Source: Coprococcus sp. (GTDB lineage Bacteria; Bacillota; Clostridia; Lachnospirales; Lachnospiraceae). Taken from it: a stretch of 37,257 nt of DNA. Positions within the stretch are counted from its first letter, which is position 1, and every line of letters starts with the position of its first letter. Below are positions 8,175-16,706 of this stretch, piece after piece. Position numbers and translations under genes: made by a program. Location of the stretch: NCBI GenBank assembly GCA_016296785.1, contig JAEDHX010000011.1, forward strand, positions 1 through 37,257, given 5' to 3'. The notes under the pieces are model-generated. The model had not been told where the DNA came from. It saw only the letters and a list, made by a program, of their open reading frames with translations, and ran no database searches.

Positions 8175-8203
8175 ATTATACCAAATAATATCGTTCTATT
8201 CAA
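8175..8203 (-). promoter_or_regulatory. Promoter of the transglutaminase/LRR operon
   Basis: TTGAAT (8198-8203), 17 nt spacer, TATAAT (8175-8180) on the minus strand. The start is near 8168, giving a ~90 nt leader. It lies right beside the terminator of the upstream phosphatase gene. Confidence 0.7.
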
Positions 8204-8205
8204 TT

Positions 8206-8242
8206 TAAAAAGAAAAGGAAGCAACCATAAATGACTGCTTCC
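8206..8242 (-). terminator. Terminator of the phosphatase gene
   Basis: GGAAGCA (8217-8223) pairs with TGCTTCC (8236-8242). On the minus strand the stem is followed by TTTTCTTTTT. Confidence 0.75.
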
Positions 8243-8318
8243 ATTACTCACTCTAATTTCCCTTTTTATGTCTTATCAGATCTTCAGTTTTTTAATACTA
8301 AGATAATATAATTATACT

Positions 8319-10802
8319 TTACTTGTTTATTTTTTGCTTTTTGATATACAAACATCCTCCAAGTGCAAAGCAGGCAAGTATTCCTATTATAGCTATATAA
8401 AATACAGGAGTATTATCACCTGTCTTAACATGATTTGAAACTATATTCTGCTCATTGTCGCCTGTATCATTAACATCTTCTGTATCGTCTGTATCATCGT
8501 CATCTTCAGTATCATCAACTTCTTCTGTATCCTCAATTTCTTCTGTATCCTCTGTATCACCAACATCTTCTGAATTAATTATCTCGTCAGAAGGTTCAGC
8601 ATCCTCCGTAGAAGCTTCTGTAGATTCCACTCCGGTTCCAGCAGGAATTACTGCCTTATCTATCTTGCCACAATAAGAGCATTCTCTCTGCTTAATTCCA
8701 TCATCAGTAGCAGTTGCAGTTTTCACGACGTTCCATTCACCATACTTATGATCAGCCTTTGCTTCAACTGTATCCTCAAGTGTTATTTCATTTGTACAAT
8801 CCTTATCTCCAAAGAGCATACCACAATCGCTACAGCACCAATATTCAATATTTCCTTCTTTTTTACAGGTTGCAGCATTTGCCTCAATCTTTTCCGGTGT
8901 GTGTATATGCTTTTTATAAATTGTGAAAGTATCCACCTGACTCATATCACTAGTACGATATGTAGTAACAGTAAATGATGTATCAGATACATCTACTCTG
9001 GAGATATTCGGAACATTCTCCTGATTCATTACTCTCGAATATGGAAATTCAACATTTTTAATTGAGTAAAATTTTGAACCTGATGCGGAATTAAGTGTTA
9101 CATAGAGTATTCCTTCAGGATTTGTAATAGATGCGTAAGTCTCATCGTCATAAATTGATGCATCAGTCATAGGTTCAAGACCATCCATCATATATGTTCT
9201 GCAATATACATGGTCATGTCCCATCAATACTACATCTATATCCAACTCTTTAAATACAGGTACAAGTTCCTCTCTTCTTGTAATGATACTGCTCTCAAGA
9301 GAATGACTTGCAACAGAATAAATAGAATGGTGGAATACTACAACTTTCCATACAACATCCTGTCCTTCTGTTTCTTTAATTGCATTTTCCATAAATACCT
9401 TATGCTCTGCCGTAGAAGTATTGTTACTGTTTATTGCCATAAATAAAACATTATTATATACAAAATAGTAATCTCCGCCTGCTGTCGTCATACCATTAAT
9501 GCTTTCATTTGGATTATTAAAATGCTCATTGTAAGCTACTGAACCAGAATCATGATTTCCAATAACAGTTGCCATTGGAATATTATTTAATGTATTATGA
9601 TCAAGATATCCATCATACTGATTTTCATCTGAAGCAGTATTTACCTGATCTCCTGCCGATAACAGAAAATCTACATCTGATAATACACTGCTTGAATTAA
9701 TCATATTTAATGTTTTCTCCCAACCATCTGTATCATTTACACTATTTCCACTAGCACCAATCTGTGGATCACCTGCTGCGGCAAATGAGAAAGAGCCTTT
9801 ACCTGTTGTTGTAAACGTTTTTATTTCTGATTTTGTTGTTCCATTTACCAGCTGATATGCATATGTAGTATCTGCTTCTAAAGAAGTTGCTGTTGCCTGA
9901 AAACTATAATAACCTGATTTATTCGAAGAAATACCTGTTACTGTATAAACAGTCGCATCTGCCGGCATTTCCCCACCTGAAACAGAAGAATACTTAGCTA
10001 TGGATAAGCTTCCGTCTCCACCTTTATTTGCATACCAGGTAATATTCATCTCAGTCTCATTTTTGCCTACGTTTAAGCATATATTTTTCTGTATATATTT
10101 AATTTCTTCTGTACTAAATGTAAGCTCCGGCATTTCAAAATAAAGATCAGAACTACTTTCTCTTCCCTGATGAACTTCTACTGCTATTACGTTTGTTCCT
10201 GATTTTAGTACATTACTAAGAACAGATGAATCAATAATCTCAATAGTTCCTGTCTTAGGCTCGCCTGCATTCGAACCGCCATACTGTATATTATTTGTTA
10301 TTTCTGAGTCATCAAATCCTGCTATTCTTATACCATTTATATATACAGTTGCTGAGTCATCATAAATAACACTTCCTGTAATCTTTGTGATTTTAGAAGC
10401 ATCATTTATATTAACTTCTGTACGAAAGAAAAATGCCTCAATATCAGTTGTTCCATTTTCCTTGTACTGATTTACAAGATTATCCGGTGTATATCCTCCG
10501 CCAAGATCTGCAATTGCACCTCTTTTCGCCCCAAAAGAACCTTTTCCTGTCTTCCAGGTGGCTGTATTATAACCAGATTTTGCCCATTTAGTTCTATCAT
10601 AATCGGATGCAGAAGAATCTCCTGATGGATCTGTTCCATCATCCAGATAACTCCATTCTGTATCACTTCCAATACTTACATCGGAATCTCCCGCCTTCAC
10701 AACATACATAGGCCTTACCAATGCCAGTATAACAAGCAATGACAAAAGCATTGATATTCTTCTTTTGACTTTTTTCGTTTTCGTTTCTTTCTGTGTTTTC
10801 AT
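8319..10802 (-). CDS. Wall-anchored purple-acid-phosphatase-like metallophosphoesterase
   Basis: 827 residues. The N-terminal signal peptide ends near VVKAG (37). Residues ~40-230 form a beta-rich jelly-roll-like module (VYINGIRI, NVIAVEVHQG). Residues ~240-330 look like the fibronectin-III-like N-domain of purple acid phosphatases. Residues ~338-540 are the metallophosphatase domain with D345 (GDPQ), D385 (GDQ), N416-H417-D418 (GNHD), H491/H492 and H529-D530-H531 (GHDH). Then come a paired-CxxC segment (WCCSDCG, CSYCG), a ~45-residue Asp/Glu/Thr linker, and NHVKTGD (790-796) before a membrane span and KKQKINK. That tail is a non-canonical sortase signal (KTGD in place of LPxTG). It probably acts outside the cell on phosphate esters. 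AGAGGAC precedes the ATG. It has its own downstream terminator. Confidence 0.88.
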   Translation of the reverse strand: MKTQKETKTKKVKRRISMLLSLLVILALVRPMYVVKAGDSDVSIGSDTEWSYLDDGTDPSGDSSASDYDRTKWAKSGYNTATWKTGKGSFGAKRGAIADLGGGYTPDNLVNQYKENGTTDIEAFFFRTEVNINDASKITKITGSVIYDDSATVYINGIRIAGFDDSEITNNIQYGGSNAGEPKTGTIEIIDSSVLSNVLKSGTNVIAVEVHQGRESSSDLYFEMPELTFSTEEIKYIQKNICLNVGKNETEMNITWYANKGGDGSLSIAKYSSVSGGEMPADATVYTVTGISSNKSGYYSFQATATSLEADTTYAYQLVNGTTKSEIKTFTTTGKGSFSFAAAGDPQIGASGNSVNDTDGWEKTLNMINSSSVLSDVDFLLSAGDQVNTASDENQYDGYLDHNTLNNIPMATVIGNHDSGSVAYNEHFNNPNESINGMTTAGGDYYFVYNNVLFMAINSNNTSTAEHKVFMENAIKETEGQDVVWKVVVFHHSIYSVASHSLESSIITRREELVPVFKELDIDVVLMGHDHVYCRTYMMDGLEPMTDASIYDDETYASITNPEGILYVTLNSASGSKFYSIKNVEFPYSRVMNQENVPNISRVDVSDTSFTVTTYRTSDMSQVDTFTIYKKHIHTPEKIEANAATCKKEGNIEYWCCSDCGMLFGDKDCTNEITLEDTVEAKADHKYGEWNVVKTATATDDGIKQRECSYCGKIDKAVIPAGTGVESTEASTEDAEPSDEIINSEDVGDTEDTEEIEDTEEVDDTEDDDDTDDTEDVNDTGDNEQNIVSNHVKTGDNTPVFYIAIIGILACFALGGCLYIKKQKINK
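8455..8600. repeat. Low-complexity acidic repeat inside the phosphatase gene
   Basis: On the minus strand, GAT ACA GAA-type codons repeat irregularly and encode Asp-Thr-Glu-rich sequence (EDTEEIEDTEEVDDTEDDDD). It forms a flexible wall-spanning linker between the catalytic part and the sorting signal. Such a stretch can change length by slippage. Confidence 0.65.
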
Positions 10803-10886
10803 GTTTGTCCTCTTTTCTTATTTAATTCAGTAATTGTATATATATAAACCCTTCCATTATTTCATACATTTGGAAAGTAATAATAT

Positions 10887-12110
10887 TCACATTTTAGACA
10901 CGCTTTCCTTTTCAGTGCACATATACGAATAAATGTATGTAGCAATTGGAACAGTCAGTACCAATCCAATAGTTGCACAAATGCCCTGTGCCATTTCAAT
11001 TGCAAAAAAATCCGAATTGATAAGTTGCATCTTTTCTGTTCCGTATCCGATTAATGTAAGCATAGTAGTTAACGACGTTCCGGTAAATGCCAAAATCAAT
11101 GTATTACTCATAGTGCCTATCATATCCTTACCAATATTAAAGCCTGAACGAATCAATTCTTTTCTTGTCAACTTAGGATTTAATTGCAGAAGCTCGTCTA
11201 ATGCTGCCGTAAGTGAAACAGCAATATCCATAACCGCTCCAAGCGCAGATATCAAAAGGCCGGCAATTAAGATATACTTAATGGAAAGACCTGTTGCCGA
11301 ACGAATCATCAACAAATCTTCCGCATTATCTGCATTAAAACCTGACAGATGCAAAGTTTCTGATACGATAAAAAAAATAATTCCTGTAACAGCAACTCCC
11401 AGTACTGTAGAAAGTACTGATATGAAGGTCTTTTTACTAAAGCCATTTAATAAAACAAGTCCAACTGCTGTCGTAATAAGTATTGTAATAATTGTAACAA
11501 CGACAGGTGAAAACCCATGATAAATAGCCTTAACCATAAAAAGTATGACTGCCAGAAGTGTAAAGGCAACACCAAGCAAAGCCCTAATACCTTTTGCCTT
11601 GCCAACAAACAGCATAACCGCAACAAATACCACCACAAGACCAGCAAATGGCAGGCACCTGTCATAATTGTATACTGTATAAAATGGCTCAGCACCTTCT
11701 GGCAAATCAGCACAAACAATTATTTTCTGATTTTCTCTTACATAAATATTGTGTGTATGGGATAAATAATTATCGATGTAAATCTCCTTACCCTTTAGTT
11801 CTCCTTCTAATATCAAAACCACAATTTCCTGTTCTCCCAAATATCGCGAAGAATCATAAATATCAGTTTCAAGTCTCTCTAAACGTACTGACAATACACG
11901 TCCCCTTAGATATTTTCTTGTAGATGTATTGTATGCTTCATAGCTATTGATACTATTCCAATTAAAAGTAGCAGCTGATATTATCAGCACTACCCCAATT
12001 AGTAAAACAGCTATAAAGGATACTGTATTTGTTCTTTTTAAACTATTAATTGTTATCTCTTTCAATGCTATATACAAATTGCGTTTATGAAACATACCCA
12101 TAATTCCCAT
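10887..12110 (-). CDS. YibE/F-like integral membrane protein
   Basis: 407 residues from the chosen ATG (12108-12110). One N-terminal span (~25-48) is followed by a ~110-residue extracytoplasmic beta-rich region (RGRVLSVRLERL, GKEIYIDNYLS) and then about seven spans to the C-terminus. The order and length match the YibE/F family. Motifs such as SALGAVMDIAVSLTAALDEL and GKDMIGTMSNTLILAF are characteristic of it. The family is often linked to membrane or metabolite transport, but no substrate is established. The start is uncertain: the weak AGAGAA precedes this ATG, and ATGs 3 and 5 codons later are also possible. A longer reading from a TTG at 12161 lacks a ribosome site. The phosphatase gene follows after 84 nt without an obvious terminator, so read-through is possible. 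Confidence 0.82.
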   Translation of the reverse strand: MGIMGMFHKRNLYIALKEITINSLKRTNTVSFIAVLLIGVVLIISAATFNWNSINSYEAYNTSTRKYLRGRVLSVRLERLETDIYDSSRYLGEQEIVVLILEGELKGKEIYIDNYLSHTHNIYVRENQKIIVCADLPEGAEPFYTVYNYDRCLPFAGLVVVFVAVMLFVGKAKGIRALLGVAFTLLAVILFMVKAIYHGFSPVVVTIITILITTAVGLVLLNGFSKKTFISVLSTVLGVAVTGIIFFIVSETLHLSGFNADNAEDLLMIRSATGLSIKYILIAGLLISALGAVMDIAVSLTAALDELLQLNPKLTRKELIRSGFNIGKDMIGTMSNTLILAFTGTSLTTMLTLIGYGTEKMQLINSDFFAIEMAQGICATIGLVLTVPIATYIYSYMCTEKESVSKM

Positions 12111-12254
12111 TTCTCTTTTTATGGTTTCATTATAAAAAGATGATATTTCTACTGCTACCAATTTCAGGTAAAGATTGTAAGATGAAAATATCTGTAATGT
12201 AAAATAGATGAATGGTTTATATATGCCTTATTTCCGAATTTTTTACACAACGAA

Positions 12255-12284
12255 AAGAGCTGTTGACATATCGTCAACAGCTCT
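12255..12284 (-). terminator. Terminator of the tgt-yajC operon
   Basis: AGAGCTGTTGAC (12256-12267) pairs with GTCAACAGCTCT (12273-12284) across a 5 nt loop. TTTTCGTT follows on the minus strand. Confidence 0.8.
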
Positions 12285-12332
12285 AACTATCATTTGTGTT
12301 TATTTTTCAATATCACTTTCCTGTTTCTAATC

Positions 12333-12689
12333 TTATTTCTCTTTATCCTTCTCAACAGCACTTTCCTGCTTCTCAAGCTCTGCTACAGCATTCTTGTGCA
12401 TTGGAATACGGCAGTTTCTGTTATTACCAAACTCAACGATAATTGTTGTATCATCAACAATATCAAGAATAGTTCCATAGAATCCGCTTGTTGTCATGAT
12501 GTTGTCACCAGGAGCCATCTGATTGTGCATCTGCTCTGTCTTTGCTCTCTGCTTCTTCTGTGGTCTGATCATCATGAAATAAATAATAGCAATAAATATT
12601 ACAATGTAAACTATTGTAAATATAGCTGTTCCACCGCCATTACCGGTTGTTCCACTTCCGCCATTTAATAACATACTTAATGTATTCAT
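12333..12689 (-). CDS. yajC: Preprotein translocase subunit YajC
   Basis: 118 residues. A Gly-rich N-terminus is followed by one membrane span (~22-42) ending in the family-typical YFMMIRPQKKQRA. A small cytoplasmic beta domain follows (MAPGDNIMTTSGFYGTILDIVDDTTIIVEF), then a charged tail. YajC associates with SecDF and the SecYEG channel at the membrane. SecD/SecF are not in this window. AAAGGAGAATAATTA precedes the ATG. It lies 13 nt after tgt, the arrangement common in many bacteria. A terminator follows. Confident call. Confidence 0.95.
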   Translation of the reverse strand: MNTLSMLLNGGSGTTGNGGGTAIFTIVYIVIFIAIIYFMMIRPQKKQRAKTEQMHNQMAPGDNIMTTSGFYGTILDIVDDTTIIVEFGNNRNCRIPMHKNAVAELEKQESAVEKDKEK

Positions 12690-12702
12690 TAATTATTCTC
12701 CT

Positions 12703-13833
12703 TTATTCATTATTTGACATGCTATCAATCATTGATTTCTTATAGGACTTAAATGTTCCCTCCTCAATAGCCTGTCTAATCTCTTTCATCATATTATTAT
12801 AAAAATACAAATTATGCAAGACACAAATTCTCATACCAAGCATTTCATTTGCCTTTAACAGGTGTCTTATATATGCTCTGCTATAATGCTTACATGCCGG
12901 GCAGCCACAGCCTTCCTCAATTGGCCTGTCATCAAGCTCAAACTTAGCATTCTTCAAATTCAGCTTGCCCTGCTTTGTATAAACATGAGCATGTCTGCCA
13001 TTTCTTGAAGGATATACACAGTCAAAGAAATCAACTCCCCTGTCTACAGCTTCAAGAATATTAATCGGTGTACCAACTCCCATAAGATATGTCGGCTTAT
13101 CACAAGGCAAATGAGGCACTGTTACATCAAGAATATGATACATCTGCTCAGCTGTTTCTCCTACAGCAAGACCACCTATTGCATATCCCGGCAGATCAAA
13201 CTCGCTTATTCGTTTTGCATGTTCAATACGAATATCATCATATACGGCACCTTGATTAATACCAAAAAGCAGCTGATTCTTATTTATTGTATCATCAAGA
13301 TTATTAAGTCTTGCCATCTCATTCTTACATCGTTCAAGCCATCTTGTTGTTCTCGCAACAGAATTCTCAACATATCTCCTGTCAGCAAGAGCAGGTGCAC
13401 ACTCATCAAATGCCATAGCAATTGTAGATGCCAGATTTGACTGAATCTGCATACTTTCTTCAGGTCCCATAAATATCTTTCTGCCATCAACATGTGAATT
13501 AAAGGTAACGCCTTCCTCTTTTATCTTTCTGAGTCCGGCAAGAGAAAACACCTGAAATCCACCGGAATCCGTGAGTATAGGCTTGTCCCAGTACATAAAC
13601 TTATGTAAACCGCCTAACTTCTTTACAACCTCATCTCCTGGTCTTACATGAAGATGATATGTATTTGAAAGCTGTATCTGACAGCCTATTTCCTGTAAAT
13701 CAGTTGTTGCAACAGCGCCCTTTATTGCAGCCGCAGTTCCCACATTCATAAATACAGGTGTCTGAACCGTTCCGTGAACAGTTTCAAAGACTGCCCTTTT
13801 TGCTCTTCCATCCTTACAAATAACCTTATACAT
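12703..13833 (-). CDS. tgt: Queuine tRNA-guanine transglycosylase
   Basis: 376 residues, full family length. In bacteria this enzyme exchanges the wobble guanine of GUN-anticodon tRNAs (Asp, Asn, His, Tyr) for preQ1. The catalytic Asp89 is in LTDSGGFQVFSL, and the nucleophile Asp271 is in FFDCVYPSRNGR. The zinc site is C309, C311 and C314 (GCGCPACKHYS) plus H340 (CVLHNLYF). The ATG at 13831-13833 is preceded by AAGGAG 9 nt upstream. The TTG immediately before it is also possible. First gene of a tgt-yajC operon. No queA or preQ1 riboswitch is seen nearby. Confidence 0.96.
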   Translation of the reverse strand: MYKVICKDGRAKRAVFETVHGTVQTPVFMNVGTAAAIKGAVATTDLQEIGCQIQLSNTYHLHVRPGDEVVKKLGGLHKFMYWDKPILTDSGGFQVFSLAGLRKIKEEGVTFNSHVDGRKIFMGPEESMQIQSNLASTIAMAFDECAPALADRRYVENSVARTTRWLERCKNEMARLNNLDDTINKNQLLFGINQGAVYDDIRIEHAKRISEFDLPGYAIGGLAVGETAEQMYHILDVTVPHLPCDKPTYLMGVGTPINILEAVDRGVDFFDCVYPSRNGRHAHVYTKQGKLNLKNAKFELDDRPIEEGCGCPACKHYSRAYIRHLLKANEMLGMRICVLHNLYFYNNMMKEIRQAIEEGTFKSYKKSMIDSMSNNE

Positions 13834-13923
13834 CAAATAGTACTCCTTAATTGTTAATCATATTTAAACACAATTAATACAACACAATTACCACAGTAAT
13901 AGTGAATAATCAGCATCTATAAT

Positions 13924-13952
13924 ATAATACACGCAAACATAATAATTTACAA
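13924..13952 (-). promoter_or_regulatory. Likely promoter of tgt-yajC
   Basis: TTGTAA (13947-13952), 17 nt spacer, TATTAT (13924-13929) on the minus strand, about 90 nt before tgt. Confidence 0.45.
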
Positions 13953-13958
13953 CAAATT

Positions 13959-13995
13959 AATGGGAAATGTATAGTCCACTTACACATTTCCCATT
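13959..13995 (-). terminator. Terminator of the HtrA gene
   Basis: AATGGGAAATGT (13959-13970) pairs with ACATTTCCCATT (13984-13995), a perfect 12 bp stem followed on the minus strand by AATTTGTT. The T-run is modest. Confidence 0.65.
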
Positions 13996-14024
13996 TATAT
14001 ACAAACTATATAGATAAATACATA

Positions 14025-15554
14025 TTATTCCTTGGCCCGAAGAATTGCTGTTACAGTTTTTTCCTCATACTCACCATTATTATTTCTATAGAATACTATT
14101 TCAACCTCGTCCCCTACCTCATGGCTAATTACAAGCTCATGAAGTGTATCCATATCCTTTATCTCTTTACCATCAAAGCTGGTAATAATATCACCCGAAA
14201 CAAGACCACATTTTTCAGCAGCTGAGCCGGGATTAACAGAAGAAATATATACACCCTTTGGCATGCCAAGAAGCTGTGAATACTCTTCGGTTATTGTTTG
14301 TCCCGAAATTCCAAGAAATGCATTTCCCGAGGTTTTTTCTGCAGGTGTCATGTCTTCCGACTCAATCAGACTATTTATGATATTCAATACATCTGATATT
14401 GGTAAGGCATATCCTGTACCTTCAACCGTGCTGTCAACATATTTGGCTGTATTAATTCCAATAAGCTCACCCTTCATATTCACAAGGGCACCACCACTAT
14501 TACCCGGATTTATTGCCGCATCCGTCTGAATAACCTTAAGATTACCATCTTCAAGACTAAGCTCACGCTCTAATGCACTTATATATCCAACTGTAACTGA
14601 TTGACCATATCCAAGTGCATTACCAATTGCTATACACGGATCACCTACCCTAAGTGACTCAGAAGAACCGATTTTTATTTCCTGTATAACTGATAAAGTA
14701 TCAGCCTTAATATCTTCAATATTAACAAGAACAATAGCTGTATCATGCTGTTCATCATAGCCCTTTACTATCGCATCTGCTGTGCTATCATCAACAAATG
14801 AAACAGAAAGCTCCTTAGCATTCTCCACAACATGATAGTTTGTTACAATATAGAGATATTTGTCATCCTTGCCGATTATAATTCCGGAGCCTGCCCCCGG
14901 TGTTTCTGATTCATATGAATCAAACCAGTAATCATATCTTGTTACATATGTTCCTGTAATTGATACAATAGATGGCATAACATTCTCAGCGACATCAGCT
15001 ACATCATAATTAACAGCCTCAATAGCATTACTGTTTGACTCGGATACTACAGGTTTACTATTGTCGTCTTTATTATCAGTAGCATTGTCAGAAGGTTCTG
15101 TCTTCTCATTATTATCAGATGGCTCAACAATAACCTTTGTTTCATCCTTTCCTGATATCTTATCTGCTGTAAGCTTCACGCCCCAAAATGCAATGCCGGA
15201 TATTAGTCCAAATAATAATGCTGATGCACAAACCTTAAGTAATGTTATTCCAAAACCACTCTTTTTCTTTTTATCCGGCATATCAGCTGCACGTTCGCCT
15301 GGCATATCAGATTCATTTGTAACATTTGAATTATTCATGGTGTTCATGCCATTCATACTATTAACATAACTGTAACTATTAGAATTATAGTCATTTCTCG
15401 CTTTAACAGTATTTCCTGTTAATTCATTTTGTTGCATCTGAAGGCTCTCATACCAGGCAGCCATACCATTTACATTATTATTTTGATAATAACCTGAGCT
15501 ATCCTGTTTCTCATCAGGCATCATGTTGTTCATATTCTCATTATCCATTATCAT
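14025..15554 (-). CDS. Membrane-anchored HtrA/DegP-like serine protease
   Basis: 509 residues. A ~95-residue Asn/Met-rich cytoplasmic head is followed by KKKK and one span (~101-125), then an acidic linker and a trypsin-like domain at ~185-375. The triad is H241 (VTNYHVVENA), D271 (EQHDTAIVLV) and S353 (NPGNSGGALVN). One PDZ domain follows (~410-500, LGISGQ, GVYISSVNPGSAAEKCGL, SGDIITSFDGKEI). The active domain should lie outside the membrane, handling misfolded exported proteins. AAAGGAC stands close before the ATG at 15554, and an ATG two codons later is an equal candidate. The Asn/Met-rich head is longer than in many HtrA proteins. Monocistronic. Confidence 0.92.
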   Translation of the reverse strand: MIMDNENMNNMMPDEKQDSSGYYQNNNVNGMAAWYESLQMQQNELTGNTVKARNDYNSNSYSYVNSMNGMNTMNNSNVTNESDMPGERAADMPDKKKKSGFGITLLKVCASALLFGLISGIAFWGVKLTADKISGKDETKVIVEPSDNNEKTEPSDNATDNKDDNSKPVVSESNSNAIEAVNYDVADVAENVMPSIVSITGTYVTRYDYWFDSYESETPGAGSGIIIGKDDKYLYIVTNYHVVENAKELSVSFVDDSTADAIVKGYDEQHDTAIVLVNIEDIKADTLSVIQEIKIGSSESLRVGDPCIAIGNALGYGQSVTVGYISALERELSLEDGNLKVIQTDAAINPGNSGGALVNMKGELIGINTAKYVDSTVEGTGYALPISDVLNIINSLIESEDMTPAEKTSGNAFLGISGQTITEEYSQLLGMPKGVYISSVNPGSAAEKCGLVSGDIITSFDGKEIKDMDTLHELVISHEVGDEVEIVFYRNNNGEYEEKTVTAILRAKE

Positions 15555-15692
15555 TACGTCCTTTCTATAAGTAATATAAATCTGATTCTAATTATTAATG
15601 CTGGACTAAGTGCGGTCGCATTTACAAATATGTTTCTTTATTTTATATTAAATAATATAATAACTATTTGTGAAGCAAATGTGTTTTAATTG

Positions 15693-15721
15693 TTTAAAAT
15701 ATTTGAATAATACTATATAAT
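15693..15721 (+). promoter_or_regulatory. Likely promoter of the four-gene ABC operon
   Basis: TTTAAA (15693-15698), 17 nt spacer, TATAAT (15716-15721), 27 nt before the first start codon. Confidence 0.5.
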
Positions 15722-15748
15722 TTGTAATAAAAAACAGGAAGGCATGTT

Positions 15749-16021
15749 ATGTTTAGAATTTGGGGCAAAATAATTAAGAATAACAAAACAATACAAGATA
15801 CTGTTATATGTATAGATGATTATGAAATGAGCAGGACTAAGAAGGTTTATAAAGCACTTGATGATATATGCAACGAGTTTAACCTTGCTAATCCTGTCTG
15901 GCTTAAGAAGAATCAGGAGGATTTCATAGTACATGCAAGAACAAGATTTACAAATGATAACTTTATAGAAGCCATTGATTTTGACTATCTGGATTTTCAG
16001 GTAATTGAGGAGGATTATTAG
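15749..16021 (+). CDS. Conserved small protein of unknown function, first gene of an ABC operon
   Basis: 90 residues, no signal peptide or membrane span, soluble alpha/beta composition. Visible stretches are MFRIWGKIIKNN at the start, a central SRTKKVYKALDDICNEFNL helix-like stretch, and an acidic end (DFDYLDFQVIEEDY). I recall similar small proteins in Lachnospiraceae but know no function and no named domain. AGGAAGG stands before the ATG. The ATP-binding subunit starts 3 nt after its stop, so the two are probably translationally coupled. It may regulate or assist that transporter (inference). Confidence 0.75.
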   Translation: MFRIWGKIIKNNKTIQDTVICIDDYEMSRTKKVYKALDDICNEFNLANPVWLKKNQEDFIVHARTRFTNDNFIEAIDFDYLDFQVIEEDY

Positions 16022-16023
16022 AG

Positions 16024-16695
16024 ATGTTTATCGTTGATAACATAAGCAAATCATATAGCAATCACAATATTTTATCTAATATCTCATTTACAGTTAATCA
16101 ATCAGAATGTATAGGACTGCTAGGGGTAAATGGTTCCGGCAAATCCACATTACTAAACATCCTGTCAGGCTGTATTAAGCCGGATTCAGGAAGGTATTAT
16201 TTTGACGATGACTCAGACATAGGATATCTTCCACAGGAGAATCCACTTGTTGATGATTTAACTGCTCTTGACAATATTCGTTTATGGTACAAAGGGAATA
16301 CCAAGGAACTGTCAAATGACTATACTCATAGAATCTTTAACGAATTAGGAATAAATACCTTTATTAAGAAAAAGGTAAAAACACTATCCGGTGGAATGAA
16401 GAAAAGACTCAGTCTGGCAATAACATTAATAAACAGGCCTAAGCTTCTATTACTTGACGAACCACTTTCATCACTCGATATGCTATGTAAGCAGGGGATA
16501 ATAAAATGCTTATGTAATTACATTAAAGATGGCGGAAGTATAATAATAGCAACTCATGAAACTGCTGCTCTCGATATATGTAATAGAATATACACATTAA
16601 AGAACGCTTCATTTAGTGAAATATATGACAGCAAATCAGGACAGGAAATATATTCAGAAAGTGAATTTTGCGATATTCTTCTTAATAGAAAATAA
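16024..16695 (+). CDS. ABC transporter ATP-binding protein
   Basis: 223 residues, one complete ABC domain. Walker A GVNGSGKST (34-42), Q-loop GYLPQENP, signature LSGGMKKRLS, Walker B KLLLLDEPLSS and switch His in IIATHE. The signature has Met in place of the common Gln (LSGGM), which occurs in exporter-type ATPases. The two following genes encode ABC-2-like membrane subunits, so it should power an export complex. Substrate unknown. The upstream GGAGG lies inside the preceding gene's end, supporting coupling. Confidence 0.9.
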   Translation: MFIVDNISKSYSNHNILSNISFTVNQSECIGLLGVNGSGKSTLLNILSGCIKPDSGRYYFDDDSDIGYLPQENPLVDDLTALDNIRLWYKGNTKELSNDYTHRIFNELGINTFIKKKVKTLSGGMKKRLSLAITLINRPKLLLLDEPLSSLDMLCKQGIIKCLCNYIKDGGSIIIATHETAALDICNRIYTLKNASFSEIYDSKSGQEIYSESEFCDILLNRK

Positions 16696-16706
16696 AGGAT
16701 TATACA

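Noticed and set aside
8455..8676. Ser/Val-repeat ORF on the plus strand
   Set aside because: It is the antisense of the Asp/Glu/Thr linker repeat of the phosphatase, so the repetitiveness is inherited.
10933..11520. 195-codon plus-strand ORF opposite the YibE/F gene
   Set aside because: It lies fully within and antisense to a clear membrane-protein gene, has no family likeness, and is the complement of codon-biased sequence.
13837..13958. preQ1 riboswitch upstream of tgt
   Set aside because: No C-rich preQ1 pseudoknot pattern is visible in the leader. It is AT-rich with only a likely promoter.
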